A stretch of 64,000 bases of DNA, taken from positions 124,001 through 188,000 of the forward strand of contig NZ_JBFQGA010000002.1 in assembly GCF_040932435.1 (NCBI RefSeq). Reading direction: 5' to 3'. Of this stretch, positions 7,563 through 17,035 are shown piece by piece. Origin of the DNA: Kluyvera sp040932435. Its GTDB lineage: Bacteria; Pseudomonadota; Gammaproteobacteria; Enterobacterales; Enterobacteriaceae. The notes below the pieces were generated by a model. It saw only the letters and a list, made by a program, of their open reading frames with translations. It had not been told where the DNA came from and made no database searches. Both the position numbers and the translations under genes were made by a program. Numbering within the stretch: position 1 is the first letter of the stretch; each line of letters starts with the position of its first letter.

Positions 7563-9845
7563 ATGGAAAAGAATCGCACCACTCCGTTCAGCAGCTTTAG
7601 TTCGCTGACCATTTTCACCGGGCTTTGCCTTGGCCTAACGCCTGCGGCCCAAGCCGATGAGAGTAAAGAAAAAAGCCCGAATGACACCCTGGTTGTTGAA
7701 GCTCAAGCCCCTTCTCTGTACGCGCCGAGAAAATCCGCCGACCCAAAATTCAGCCGCCCGATTGCGGATACAACCCGCACCGTGACGGTGATTTCCGAGC
7801 AGGTTATTAAAGATCAGGGCGCAACCAACCTGACCGATGCGTTGAAAAACGTGCCGGGCGTAGGCGCATTCTTCGCCGGCGAAAACGGTAACTCCACAAC
7901 CGGCGACGCCATCTATATGCGCGGTGCGGACACCTCCAATAGCATCTACGTCGATGGCGTTCGTGATATCGGCAGCGTCACTCGCGATACGTTCAACACC
8001 GAACAGGTTGAAGTAATTAAGGGGCCATCTGGTTCTGACTACGGCCGCAGTGCGCCAACGGGCTCGATCAATATGATCAGCAAACAGCCGCGCTTGGACT
8101 CCGGTATTGATGCTTCCGCCAGTATCGGCAGCGCATGGTATCGCCGTGGCACCCTGGATCTGAACGAAGCGATTGGCGATACCACTGCCGTGCGTTTAAA
8201 CCTGATGGGTGAGAAAACGCATGATGCGGGCCGCGATAATGTCAAAAATGAGCGCTACGGTATCGCACCGTCTATCGCTTTTGGCCTCGGTACGCAAAAC
8301 CGCCTGTACCTTAACTATCTGCACGTGAAACAAAACAATACCCCAGACGGCGGTGTGCCAACCGTAGGGCTGCCGGGCTACTCTGCGCCAAATGCCAAAA
8401 CATCAGCGCTCAATTCTTCTGGCAAAGTTGATACCCATAACTTCTATGGCACCAACTCGGATTACGACGACTCAACCACCGATACGGCAACGATGCGTTT
8501 CGAGCACGACTTCAACGACACTACGACTATTCGCAACATCACCCGCTGGTCGCAGATCAAGCAGGACTATATGATGACCGCGATGATGGGCGGGGCATCC
8601 AATATTGGCATGCCGGACCCAAATAACGTCAATACCTGGACCTGGACGCGTAACACCAACACCAAAGATGTGAGCAACAAGATCCTCACCAACCAGACGA
8701 ACCTGACGACCAAGTTTTATACCGGATCTGTAGGTCACGACATCAGCACCGGCGTGGAATTTACCCACGAACAACAAACTAACTACGGCGTGTATCCGTT
8801 TACCCCGCCACCGGTAAACCTGTATAACCCGAACAGCAATATTTCACTGGGCGGCTTACGTCGCAGCGGCGCTAACGCCAATGGCCAGACCGATACCTTC
8901 GGCATCTACGCCTTTGATACGCTGCAAATCACGCAAGATTTCGAGCTGAACGGCGGCGTGCGTCTTGATAACTACCACACCGAATATGACAGCGCCTCTC
9001 TGTGTGGCGGAAGCGGCCGTGGAGCCATAGCCTGCCCGGCGGGCGTGGCGAAAAACTCCCCGGTCACCACCGTAGACGCCACTAAGTCCGGTAATCTGGT
9101 GAACTGGAAAGCCGGTGCGCTCTATCACCTGACGCAAAATGGCAATGTCTACGTTAACTACGGCATCTCTCAGCAGCCTCCAGGCGGCAGCAACTTCGCC
9201 CTGGCAGCCGGCGGCACTGGTAGCAGCGCTAACCGTACCGACTTTAAGCCGCAGAAAGCCAAAACCAGCGAAGTCGGCACTAAGTGGGAGGTGTTGGATA
9301 AACGCCTGCTGCTGTCGGCCGCAGTGTTCCGTACCGAAATTGAGAACGATGTAGAAGCCAACGACGATGGCACCTACTCCCAGTACGGCACCAAACGTGT
9401 AGAAGGTTATGAGCTCTCGGTTGCCGGTAATATCACGCCAGCATGGCAGGTCATTGGGGGCTTTACCCAACAACGTGCCTCCGTACACGAAGGCGCAGAA
9501 GTTGCTCAGGACGGCACGACTTCCCTGCCTTACACTCCGGAACACGCCTTTACTCTGTGGAGCCAATACCAAGCGACTGACGCCATTTCCGTGGGCGCTG
9601 GCGCTCGTTACATTGGTAGTATGCACCGTGGCAAAGATGGCGCGGTGGGAACACCGTCTTATACCGAAAGCTACTGGGTTGCCGATGCCAAGCTTGGCTA
9701 CCGCGTCAACAGCACGCTTGACCTGCAGCTGAATGTTTACAACCTGTTTGATACCAATTATGTTTCCTCCATCAACAAAAGTGGCTATCGCTACCACCCA
9801 GGCGAACCGAGAACCTTCGCGTTAACGGCTAACGTTCACTTCTAA
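7563..9845 (+). CDS. fiu: TonB-dependent catecholate siderophore receptor Fiu
   Basis: Fiu is an outer-membrane receptor for monomeric catechols such as dihydroxybenzoylserine and for catechol-bearing antibiotics, driven by TonB. The 760-residue product has a 31-residue signal peptide ending ...PAAQA, a TonB box DTLVVEA at 41-47, a plug domain (VISEQVIKDQGATNLTDALKNVPGVGAFF) and a 22-strand barrel ending in the terminal F (LTANVHF). Similarity to E. coli Fiu runs the whole length. It is controlled by the Fur boxes about 100 bases upstream. ybiX follows after a terminator. Confidence 0.97.
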   Translation: MEKNRTTPFSSFSSLTIFTGLCLGLTPAAQADESKEKSPNDTLVVEAQAPSLYAPRKSADPKFSRPIADTTRTVTVISEQVIKDQGATNLTDALKNVPGVGAFFAGENGNSTTGDAIYMRGADTSNSIYVDGVRDIGSVTRDTFNTEQVEVIKGPSGSDYGRSAPTGSINMISKQPRLDSGIDASASIGSAWYRRGTLDLNEAIGDTTAVRLNLMGEKTHDAGRDNVKNERYGIAPSIAFGLGTQNRLYLNYLHVKQNNTPDGGVPTVGLPGYSAPNAKTSALNSSGKVDTHNFYGTNSDYDDSTTDTATMRFEHDFNDTTTIRNITRWSQIKQDYMMTAMMGGASNIGMPDPNNVNTWTWTRNTNTKDVSNKILTNQTNLTTKFYTGSVGHDISTGVEFTHEQQTNYGVYPFTPPPVNLYNPNSNISLGGLRRSGANANGQTDTFGIYAFDTLQITQDFELNGGVRLDNYHTEYDSASLCGGSGRGAIACPAGVAKNSPVTTVDATKSGNLVNWKAGALYHLTQNGNVYVNYGISQQPPGGSNFALAAGGTGSSANRTDFKPQKAKTSEVGTKWEVLDKRLLLSAAVFRTEIENDVEANDDGTYSQYGTKRVEGYELSVAGNITPAWQVIGGFTQQRASVHEGAEVAQDGTTSLPYTPEHAFTLWSQYQATDAISVGAGARYIGSMHRGKDGAVGTPSYTESYWVADAKLGYRVNSTLDLQLNVYNLFDTNYVSSINKSGYRYHPGEPRTFALTANVHF

Positions 9846-9853
9846 GTCATACC

Positions 9854-9877
9854 GTGGGGCGCAAGCCCCACTTTTTT
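9854..9877 (+). terminator. Terminator after fiu
   Basis: GTGGGGC-GCAA-GCCCCAC is a tetraloop hairpin followed by TTTTTT. It lies between fiu and ybiX, so ybiX may be expressed by readthrough. Confidence 0.88.
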
Positions 9878-9890
9878 CAGGAGACACCCC

Positions 9891-10568
9891 ATGATGTACC
9901 GTATTCCCAGCGTACTGACCGAGCAGGAGGTGCGTTATCTTGTTGATGAGCTGAATCAGGCAGAATGGGTAGATGGTCGAGCGACTGTCGGCGCGCAAGG
10001 GGCTCAGGTAAAGAACAATCAGCAGGTGGATACCCACACTGAACGCTACGCGAAGCTTCAGGCGAAAGTATTGGAGGCGGTCAACCGCCATTCGTTGTTC
10101 TTTGCCGCCGCGCTGCCAAAAACGCTTTCCAGCCCGTTGTTTAATCGCTACCAGCAGCAGGAGACTTACGGCTTCCACGTTGACGGCGCGGTACGCCAGC
10201 ATCCGCAAAACGGCTGGATGCGCACCGATCTCTCGGCCACATTATTTTTATCCGATCCTGCAAGCTACGACGGCGGCGAGCTGACCATCAACGACACCTA
10301 CGGCCAGCATTCGGTCAAGCTACCGGCAGGCGATCTCGTGCTCTATCCCTCAAGCAGCCTGCACTGTGTCACGCCGGTCACCCGCGGTGTACGCGTTGCA
10401 TCATTTATGTGGATCCAATCGATGGTCCGCGATGATAAGCGTCGTGCCATGCTGTTTGAACTCGACGGTACAATTCAGTCACTGAAAAGCCGTCACGGCG
10501 AATCGGCAGAAGCGCTCTCATTGCTCAATCTGTATCACAATCTGCTGCGGGAATGGTCAGAGATCTAA
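9891..10568 (+). CDS. ybiX: PKHD-type Fe(II)/2-oxoglutarate hydroxylase YbiX (PiuC)
   Basis: YbiX belongs to the prolyl-4-hydroxylase-like 2OG-Fe(II) dioxygenases (PiuC family), often found next to TonB receptors; the substrate is not established. In the 225-residue product the iron ligands are H96 and D98 (FHVDGA) and H158 (SLHCVTPV), with R168 placed to bind 2-oxoglutarate. The C-terminal region (SLLNLYHNLLREWSEI) matches E. coli. AGGAGA lies about ten bases before the ATG. Its position directly after fiu suggests a part in siderophore or iron handling, an inference from context. Confidence 0.93.
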   Translation: MMYRIPSVLTEQEVRYLVDELNQAEWVDGRATVGAQGAQVKNNQQVDTHTERYAKLQAKVLEAVNRHSLFFAAALPKTLSSPLFNRYQQQETYGFHVDGAVRQHPQNGWMRTDLSATLFLSDPASYDGGELTINDTYGQHSVKLPAGDLVLYPSSSLHCVTPVTRGVRVASFMWIQSMVRDDKRRAMLFELDGTIQSLKSRHGESAEALSLLNLYHNLLREWSEI

Positions 10569-11025
10569 ATACGGCCAAAATTTCTCAAAATATATGAAGA
10601 AGATGGGCGGCATAAACGAAGCGCGGCGTATGTCGATGCCAGGCCGCCCCGTGCTCAATAAACAGCAAGACAAAAGCTTAATAGAGTTACAAATAAAAGC
10701 ATATAATGCCGCAGATAGGCGCTAAATCCAGTTTCGATAACAAATCTATACCGCAATATACAGAGCAATCGATTATCTTTACGAGCATGCTTTTTAGCAA
10801 ATAAAGTGGCAAATCGTGCCTTCGTTCGGTCAGTTTTCGTTCAGCACTCCGCAAACCCATTCATGTCGTGAATATTTTATTAATAATCAATAAATTAATA
10901 ATAATTCAATTTTTTTGATTATCGACATCAATTCTCTTCGATTTATTCTGCCAAACAAAAACGTGATACTTATCACATCGACAGAACATCGTCCCCTGAA
11001 CAGAACAACCTGCGAGAAATTAATT
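10569..11025 (+). other. ybiX-ybiJ intergenic region
   Basis: This 457-base gap replaces ybiI of K-12; I see no trace of the YbiI zinc-finger cysteines. It holds an open frame of 43 codons at 10594-10725 without a good ribosome site (see findings). A very A+T-rich part near 10870-10920 probably contains the ybiJ promoter. Confidence 0.5.
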
Positions 11026-11286
11026 ATGAAAAACATTAAATATGCTGTTGCTGCTATCGCCCTGTCTGCCCTGTCATTTGGTGCTTTTGCAGTACAACCA
11101 GTGACTCAAGCTCAGGCTCAGAAAATGAATGAAATGGGTACTGTGTCCGTAGACGGCGCAAGCACTCTGGATGGTATGGAAGCTCAGCTGGCGCAGAAAG
11201 CTGCCGCAGCGGGTGCTTCTGGCTACGCCATCACTTCTGCTAACACCAACAACAAAGTTAGCGGTACTGCAGTTATCTACAAATAA
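11026..11286 (+). CDS. ybiJ: Small secreted DUF1471/BhsA-McbA family protein YbiJ
   Basis: This is an 86-residue periplasmic or outer-envelope protein of the BhsA/McbA (YhcN, DUF1471) family; members respond to stress and affect biofilm. The signal peptide is MKNIKYAVAAIALSALSFGAFA, followed by the DUF1471 core: GTVSVDGASTLDGMEAQLAQKA, then GYAITSANTNNKVSGTAVIYK. This fits YbiJ better than McbA. The start at 11026 is chosen because the signal peptide begins there; upstream codons are a leader with several stops nearby. It is transcribed alone and ends at a strong terminator. Confidence 0.9.
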   Translation: MKNIKYAVAAIALSALSFGAFAVQPVTQAQAQKMNEMGTVSVDGASTLDGMEAQLAQKAAAAGASGYAITSANTNNKVSGTAVIYK

Positions 11287-11365
11287 TTGCCAACCCTGTT
11301 ATACCCCGTGAGTCGACCGCTCGCGGGTGCTCCAACCCTCATTGAACTTGTTGATACCCTTTTTT

Positions 11366-11393
11366 GCCCGGCTGCCACGCCGGGCTTTTTTTT
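11366..11393 (+). terminator. Terminator after ybiJ
   Basis: GCCCGGC and GCCGGGC pair around TGCCAC, followed by eight T. The stop codon is about 80 bases upstream. Confidence 0.88.
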
Positions 11394-11420
11394 GCCTGAA
11401 ATTTGCGATGGAGACCATTC

Positions 11421-11495
11421 GTAGGCCCGATAAGCATAGTGCCATCGGGCAGTTCCGAGCGCATTGCCGGATGGCGCTATGCTTATCCGGCCTAC
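11421..11495. repeat. REP pair (BIME) between ybiJ and ybiB
   Basis: Two inverted REP units, GTAGGCCCGATAAGC...CATCGGGC (11421-11450) and GCCGGATGGCGC...TATCCGGCCTAC (11466-11495), face each other between convergent genes. Confidence 0.85.
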
Positions 11496-11501
11496 GGAGG
11501 G

Positions 11502-12470
11502 TTAATAGGCTTGGGCGACGCGGGCTAAACCGTCTTCGATGGAATTCACTTCCCCGGTAGCCAGCAAACAGCAGGCCATTTGAATTTTCAACGACTGCGG
11601 CACAGGCTCGACGCCGGCGACGCAGCGCTCAATCCAGCGGGCGGTAATTTCAGGATCTTTAGCTGACGGCAAAGCTACGGCTTCTTCTGGATCTTCGTTT
11701 TGCCGCGCGAAGACCACCCGCTCACCTTGTCTATCAATCAGCGTAATCTGTGGGCAGCGCTGCGGGTTGGCGTACACCTCCCCTTCCGTACCGTGCATCA
11801 GCAGGCTACGTCCACCAATATCGCTAAAGAATTTGGCAACTTTGGTCACGTACTCTGGATGCGATACGCTCGACAAACGCAGCGCCGCGTCTTCTGCAAA
11901 CGGCGTGATGAGCTTCGCCAGCGAGTGCGCGCTATTACGCACGCCCAACTGCCAGCGCAGAGCCAGTTGCTTTTCAATCGGCGGGCAGATTGCGGACACC
12001 GGAATATAAACTGGCTGGTGACTATCAAGCTTTGCCTGTGCCTGCCCGGCATGGCGTGTTGGCTCGATTCCCATCAGCGCAAAAATCGTCTCCGTCAGCA
12101 CTCGCGTAGGATCTTCGCTAACGCCGTGGACCACCACCGGAAAGCCCAGTTTATGCAGCAGCATCGCCAGAAGCGGCGTCAAATTCGCCTGTTTGCGCGC
12201 ACCGTTGTAGCTTGGGATCACAATCGGCATTGGTTTGCCGGACGGCGGCGTTAGATGGATTGTCTGCAACTGCATGGCTTCATAAAAGCCGAGCATTTCC
12301 GCTTCGCCTTCGCCTTTAATCCGCATAGAGAGCAAAATGGCGCCCATTTCGAGATCCGCAACATCACCCTCAAGCATCCGGGTATATAAGCTACGCGCGG
12401 TGTCTTGATCGAGGGATCGCGCGTGATTTTTGCCTCGTCCAATCTCTTTGATGATTTTGCGGTAATCCAT
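11502..12470 (-). CDS. ybiB: TrpD2-like nucleic-acid-binding protein YbiB
   Basis: YbiB has the fold of anthranilate phosphoribosyltransferase (glycosyltransferase family 3) but is reported to bind nucleic acids rather than make tryptophan. The 322-residue product matches E. coli YbiB (MDYRKIIKEIGRGKNHAR; PIVIPSYNGARKQANLTPLLA; SLLMHGTEGEVYANPQRCPQ). The start at 12470 has AGGAGT about five bases upstream and equals the E. coli N-terminus; an earlier ATG at 12509 overlaps the end of dinG. It lies 40 bases after dinG on the same strand, so it is probably co-transcribed and SOS-induced. Confidence 0.93.
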   Translation of the reverse strand: MDYRKIIKEIGRGKNHARSLDQDTARSLYTRMLEGDVADLEMGAILLSMRIKGEGEAEMLGFYEAMQLQTIHLTPPSGKPMPIVIPSYNGARKQANLTPLLAMLLHKLGFPVVVHGVSEDPTRVLTETIFALMGIEPTRHAGQAQAKLDSHQPVYIPVSAICPPIEKQLALRWQLGVRNSAHSLAKLITPFAEDAALRLSSVSHPEYVTKVAKFFSDIGGRSLLMHGTEGEVYANPQRCPQITLIDRQGERVVFARQNEDPEEAVALPSAKDPEITARWIERCVAGVEPVPQSLKIQMACCLLATGEVNSIEDGLARVAQAY

Positions 12471-12510
12471 TTGCGACTCCTGTTGAATGCTCATACGACG
12501 CTCAGGCAAG

Positions 12511-14658
12511 CTAGCGTTTTTTACGCCTCGGCGCTTTGGCCTTATGCTTCACTTCCGACACTGCCGGCATTTCCGGTCGTTCAATCGGGAAGACCGGTAA
12601 CGCATTCAGTAAACGCTGACCGTAGTTTTTGGTCAACAACCGCTTATCGTAGATGATCACTTCACCCCAGCAGCTGTGGCTACGGATAAGACGCCCAACC
12701 TGCTGAATCAGGTTAAACGAGGCGCTCGGTAAGCTCTGCACCTCAAAAGGATAGCGGTTCAGACTTTTTAGCCATTCGCCTTCGGTTACCACCACCGGGC
12801 TGTCGATAGGCGGGAAAGCGATTTTATGGATATGGACCTGACTTAGCAGTTCGCCCTTCAGATCAAGCCCTTCGGCAAAAGATTGTAGCCCTACCAGCAC
12901 GCTGTACTCGCCGCTTTCTACCCGCTTGCGGTGGAGCTCCACCAGCCGATAGCGTGGCTGATCGCCCTGTACCAGCAGCATCAGACGCAAATCGGTCACA
13001 TGCTCCAGGAAGCGCTGCATCGCACGCCCACTGGCAAACAACACCAGCATCCCACGGTGTTTTTTGCTCGCGACTTCCTGGCGGAAATAGGCCGCCATTT
13101 CGGCAATGTGCTGCTCTTCACTATCGATTAGCGGTTCGTACTGCATCTGCGGGATGATAATTTTACCCTGCTCAACGTGGTTGAACGGGGAATCCAGCGC
13201 CACGAAGCGGTCGCCCGCTTTTTCTTTTAGGCCGCTCATCTCCTGCAAACGCGAGAAACTGTTCAGCGAACGCAGGGTCGCAGACGTGACCACAATGTGA
13301 GGAACGCTGCGCCACAACAGGCGCTCTAGCTGATCGCTGACCCGAATGCCGACGCAATGAAACCAGACATGCATCTGACCGTCGCGAACATCGCGGGTGG
13401 CCCATTTGCTGACCGGTGCCCCCGACGCCTGAGCCAGCGACGCCAGCCGCCACAGCTTGCTCTGGGATTCAAACATCCCCAGCGCGCGGTTCATTTGCAA
13501 AATCACCCGGTGCAGCCGAACGATATCGTGACTGCCGGTTTTTTCACTCAGATCGTTTAAAAATAGCTCCGCTAACCCGCGCAGCATTTCAGTCAGTTTT
13601 GCCAGCCTCTGGCAAATCTCCATCACCTCATCCGGCAGTTCGCCCATTGGGAAGCGATGTTCGGCCTCCTGAGTTGCGGGAAGATAAAGGTTCAGAATAT
13701 TGTTGAGCGAGGCAATCAGCTCATACAGCTCTTCACAGTGCGCGGTCAGCCGTTCCGGCAGCGCTAGCGGCGGCGTAGTTTTCGGGCGGAACTGCTCCAT
13801 GCAGGTGGCGACCAGCTTACTGAAGAGATCGAGTTGCAGACGGTACCACGGCGCGGAGATCTCAGCGCTCATTTCCAGCGCATCGCGGGCGACATCCGGT
13901 AAATGATGGCCTTCATCGAGGACCAGCAGCAGGTTTTTTGGCTCCGGCAGTACCGCTTCACTCTCCATTGCCGCCATCACCAGCGCATGGTTGGCCACCA
14001 CCACCTCGGCTTCCTGAATCTCCCGACGGGCCACAAAGAAAGGACATTCGCGATAGTAATGACAGTTGCGGTTCAAGCAGCTGGCTTTATCGGTACTCAA
14101 GCGTCGCCACAGGTCGTCATCAATCGCCACATCGGTGTGATCGCGTAGGCCATCCCATTTATAGCTATCCAAATCCCCTTTTAGCTTCGCGCAGCGCTTT
14201 TGCTCTTCTTGGTTATTTGGCGTCAGTTCATCTTCTAAAAACGCCAGCAGGTCTTGCTGGCTGGGGTCGGTGCTGGCCAGCGCCGACAAATTACGCGGAC
14301 ACACATAACGCCCACGACCAAAAGCCGCGGTGAAACGTAAATCGGGAATTATCTTGCGCAGCAGCGGGAGATCTTTGCTGTAGATTTGGTCCTGTAGCGC
14401 AACGTTGGCGGTGCTCACCACCAGCGTCTTTTGTTCTTCCCGGGCGATAGCAATGCCGGGGATCAGGTAGGATAAGGTTTTGCCGACGCCGGTCGGTGCT
14501 TCAATCGCCAGATGACGTCCCTCTTCCCCGGTCAGCGTTTTCGCGACGTCAGCGATCATCTGCCGCTGCGGCGCGCGGGGGATAAAATCGGGGATCTGTT
14601 CCTGGAGCGCCTTATACCAGGCGGCGATTTGCGCTTTCAGCGCAGCGGTCAAAGCCAT
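12511..14658 (-). CDS. dinG: ATP-dependent DNA helicase DinG
   Basis: DinG is a damage-inducible 5'-3' superfamily 2 helicase of the XPD type with a 4Fe-4S cluster. It unwinds forked DNA, R-loops and D-loops. The 715-residue product has Walker A APTGVGKT at 54-61, the iron-sulphur cysteines in GRYVCPR and ASCLNRNCHYYRECPFF (about 120-205), a DEGH box near 248, and helicase motifs VTSATLRSL and QQVGRLIRSH near the C-terminus. The basic tail ends APRRKKR. A LexA box lies just before the start. It heads the dinG-ybiB unit. Confidence 0.97.
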   Translation of the reverse strand: MALTAALKAQIAAWYKALQEQIPDFIPRAPQRQMIADVAKTLTGEEGRHLAIEAPTGVGKTLSYLIPGIAIAREEQKTLVVSTANVALQDQIYSKDLPLLRKIIPDLRFTAAFGRGRYVCPRNLSALASTDPSQQDLLAFLEDELTPNNQEEQKRCAKLKGDLDSYKWDGLRDHTDVAIDDDLWRRLSTDKASCLNRNCHYYRECPFFVARREIQEAEVVVANHALVMAAMESEAVLPEPKNLLLVLDEGHHLPDVARDALEMSAEISAPWYRLQLDLFSKLVATCMEQFRPKTTPPLALPERLTAHCEELYELIASLNNILNLYLPATQEAEHRFPMGELPDEVMEICQRLAKLTEMLRGLAELFLNDLSEKTGSHDIVRLHRVILQMNRALGMFESQSKLWRLASLAQASGAPVSKWATRDVRDGQMHVWFHCVGIRVSDQLERLLWRSVPHIVVTSATLRSLNSFSRLQEMSGLKEKAGDRFVALDSPFNHVEQGKIIIPQMQYEPLIDSEEQHIAEMAAYFRQEVASKKHRGMLVLFASGRAMQRFLEHVTDLRLMLLVQGDQPRYRLVELHRKRVESGEYSVLVGLQSFAEGLDLKGELLSQVHIHKIAFPPIDSPVVVTEGEWLKSLNRYPFEVQSLPSASFNLIQQVGRLIRSHSCWGEVIIYDKRLLTKNYGQRLLNALPVFPIERPEMPAVSEVKHKAKAPRRKKR

Positions 14659-14672
14659 GAGAAAACCTGAGA

Positions 14673-14692
14673 TACTGTATAAACAGCCACTA
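14673..14692 (-). promoter_or_regulatory. LexA box of dinG
   Basis: On the minus strand TAGTGGCTGTTTATACAGTA nearly equals the E. coli dinG SOS box (TATTGGCTGTTTATACAGTA). It is 15 bases before the ATG, so repression should block initiation. Confidence 0.85.
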
Positions 14693-14716
14693 TTGTGACA
14701 TCTTCTGCCCGATGCC

Positions 14717-14748
14717 GCAAAAAAGAAAGCCCGGCTTTCGGCCGGGCT
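14717..14748 (-). terminator. Terminator of rhlE
   Basis: Read on the minus strand, AGCCCGGC/GCCGGGCT with a five-base loop is followed by TTCTTTTTT. It separates rhlE from the dinG promoter. Confidence 0.85.
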
Positions 14749-14754
14749 CGCAAT

Positions 14755-16131
14755 TTACTGTGCCGCTGCAGGTTTACGCGGGCGACGCGGCGGACGTGGC
14801 TTATCGCCTGCCGGTTTTCCTTCCGCACTGCGCGGTTTGGCTTTCGGCGCACCGCCGTCGGTACGACGCGGCGACTGCTGACCACGACCGTTGCCTTGAC
14901 CTTGACCTTGACGACCACGACCACCGCCGTTGCCGCCGTTGCCGCCGCCACGCTGCTGGCGACCGTTCTGAATTGGCTCAGCCTTAATAGACGGATCCGG
15001 CTCGTAGCCCGGCAGCGCAATACGCGGTATTGCTTTTTTCAGGAGACGTTCGATGTCGTGCAGCAGTTTGTGTTCATCTACACACACCAGTGACAATGCT
15101 TCACCGGTTGCCGCCGCACGGCCGGTACGACCGATACGGTGCACGTAATCTTCCGGCACGTTTGGCAGCTCAAAGTTCACTACGTGCGGCAGTTCTTCAA
15201 TATCGAGGCCACGGGCGGCAATATCGGTCGCCACCAATACGCGGATGTCGCCGGATTTAAAATCAGCCAGCGCGCGAGTACGTGCACCCTGGGATTTATT
15301 CCCGTGGATCGCAGCGCTGCGGATGCCGTCTTTATTCAGCTGTTCGGCCAGATGGTTAGCCCCGTGTTTGGTACGGGTGAAGACCAGCACCTGTTGCCAG
15401 TTGCCTTCACCGATCATCTGCGACAGCAGTTCACGTTTACGCTTTTTGTCCACCATGTGGACATGCTGAGTCACCTGCTCAGACGCGGTGTTACGGCGTG
15501 CCACTTCAATTTCCAGCGGGTTAGTCAGCAGTTTTTCTGCCAGGCTTTTAATATCGTCGGAGAAGGTTGCCGAGAACAGCAGGTTTTGACGCTTCGCTGG
15601 CAGTTTCGTCAGGACGCGACGGATATCGTGGATGAAGCCCATATCCAGCATTCGGTCCGCTTCATCGAGCACCAGAATCTCAACCTGATCGAGCTTAACG
15701 GCGTTTTGATGTTCCAGATCCAGCAGACGACCTGGGGTTGCCACCAGCACATCAACACCGCTACGCAGCTTCATCATCTGTGGGTTAATGCTGACCCCAC
15801 CGAAAACCACCAGCGAACGAATGTTGAGGTAGCGGCTGTATTCACGGACGTTTTCACCAATCTGCGCCGCCAGCTCACGGGTTGGGGTCAAGATCAGCGC
15901 GCGTACCGGGCGGCGGCCCTTAACGTGCGGTTCGCGGGAAACCAGCGTCTGCAGCAATGGCAGAGTAAACCCTGCGGTCTTGCCGGTGCCGGTTTGTGCG
16001 CTCGCCATTAAATCACGGCCCTGCAGTACAGCAGGAATCGCCTGCTGCTGAATGGGGGTGGGTTCCTGGTAGCCTTGCTCAGCAACGGCACGCAGGATTT
16101 CGGGATTCAATCCGAGAGAATCAAAAGACAT
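14755..16131 (-). CDS. rhlE: DEAD-box ATP-dependent RNA helicase RhlE
   Basis: RhlE remodels RNA duplexes and helps 50S ribosome assembly. The 458-residue product has a Q motif near 25-30, Walker A AQTGTGKT at 45-52, PTRELA, DEAD in LVLDEADRMLDMGF, SAT and the motif VI HRIGRTGRAAATG. The C-terminal tail (about 385-458) is low-complexity, rich in Gly, Arg, Gln and Pro, and likely an RNA-binding extension. GGAGTACTT precedes the ATG. It is divergent from cecR; in E. coli CecR represses rhlE too, and the shared operator is present. Confidence 0.96.
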   Translation of the reverse strand: MSFDSLGLNPEILRAVAEQGYQEPTPIQQQAIPAVLQGRDLMASAQTGTGKTAGFTLPLLQTLVSREPHVKGRRPVRALILTPTRELAAQIGENVREYSRYLNIRSLVVFGGVSINPQMMKLRSGVDVLVATPGRLLDLEHQNAVKLDQVEILVLDEADRMLDMGFIHDIRRVLTKLPAKRQNLLFSATFSDDIKSLAEKLLTNPLEIEVARRNTASEQVTQHVHMVDKKRKRELLSQMIGEGNWQQVLVFTRTKHGANHLAEQLNKDGIRSAAIHGNKSQGARTRALADFKSGDIRVLVATDIAARGLDIEELPHVVNFELPNVPEDYVHRIGRTGRAAATGEALSLVCVDEHKLLHDIERLLKKAIPRIALPGYEPDPSIKAEPIQNGRQQRGGGNGGNGGGRGRQGQGQGNGRGQQSPRRTDGGAPKAKPRSAEGKPAGDKPRPPRRPRKPAAAQ

Positions 16132-16326
16132 AAGTACTCCACACCCACCCCGACCGCATGCGGTGTAGTTTTCGAGGGGATAAAAAACGAGGGAATGACA
16201 AAAACCACAATGTCATGAAGGGGCGGAGTGTAGCAGTTTTTGTGATGCACCGCATAAATTATCCCCTTAACGGTGGAAAACAAGATTATTCACTAGACTG
16301 GACAAGTTTAAAATCCCGGCATAATC

Positions 16327-16346
16327 TTAATCAATCGATTGATTAA
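16327..16346. promoter_or_regulatory. CecR operator, perfect 20-bp palindrome
   Basis: TTAATCAATCGATTGATTAA is a perfect palindrome 14 bases before cecR, between the divergent rhlE and cecR genes. Palindromes of this size and position are typical TetR-family operators and it probably serves CecR autoregulation. Confidence 0.85.
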
Positions 16347-16360
16347 TTCACGGTGATACT

Positions 16361-17035
16361 ATGAATGTGACGCCAGTCACCAGCAAAGGTGAGCAAGCCA
16401 GAAGCCAGCTAATTGCCGCTGCCCTCGCCCAGTTCGGCGAGTATGGCCTCCACGCCACTACCCGCGATATTGCGGCACAGGCTGGGCAAAACATCGCCGC
16501 TATCACCTACTATTTTGGCTCAAAAGAAGATTTATACCAGGCCTGTGCGCAATGGATTGCCGATTTCATCGGCGAGAACTTTCGCTCGCATACCGAAGCC
16601 GCTGAACAGCTGTTTGCCACACAGCAGCCCGACCGCGAGGCGATACGTGAGCTTATTCTGCAGGCCTGTCATAACATGATTTTACTGCTGACCCAGGACG
16701 ACACCCTAAGCCTCAGCAAATTCATCTCCCGCGAGCAGCTGTCGCCTACCGCCGCCTATCAACGCATTCATGAAAGAGTCATTGCACCGCTGCACAGCCA
16801 CCTTACCCGGCTGATTGCCGCCTACACCGGCTGTGATGCAAACAGTACGCAAATGATCCTCCACACTCACGCGCTGTTGGGGGAAGTGCTGGCATTCCGT
16901 CTTGGACGGGAAACCATTTTGCTGCGTACCGGCTGGTCAGCATTTGATGCCGACAAAGCAGAACAGATTTTCCAAGTCGTGACCTGTCATATCGATCTTA
17001 TTTTGCAAGGATTAACCCAAAGGAGTCAGAAGTGA
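16361..17035 (+). CDS. cecR: TetR-family repressor CecR (YbiH)
   Basis: CecR controls sensitivity to cefoperazone and chloramphenicol in E. coli by repressing ybhGFSR and rhlE. The 224-residue product has the TetR helix-turn-helix at about 15-60 (AALAQFGEYGLHATTRDIAAQAGQNIAAITYYFGSKEDLY) and an all-helical ligand domain. It is the first gene of cecR-ybhG-F-S-R, and its stop overlaps the start of ybhG. The palindrome just upstream should be its operator. Confidence 0.94.
   Translation: MNVTPVTSKGEQARSQLIAAALAQFGEYGLHATTRDIAAQAGQNIAAITYYFGSKEDLYQACAQWIADFIGENFRSHTEAAEQLFATQQPDREAIRELILQACHNMILLLTQDDTLSLSKFISREQLSPTAAYQRIHERVIAPLHSHLTRLIAAYTGCDANSTQMILHTHALLGEVLAFRLGRETILLRTGWSAFDADKAEQIFQVVTCHIDLILQGLTQRSQK

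Noticed and set aside
11421..11495. Inverted repeats that could be insertion-sequence ends
   Set aside because: These and the other GCCGGAT/ATCCGGC palindromes are REP/BIME units; no transposase gene or target duplication occurs anywhere in the window.
14649..15020. Repetitive Arg/Val/Ala-rich frame over the 3' end of rhlE
   Set aside because: It is an alternate reading of the low-complexity Gly/Arg/Gln tail of RhlE.
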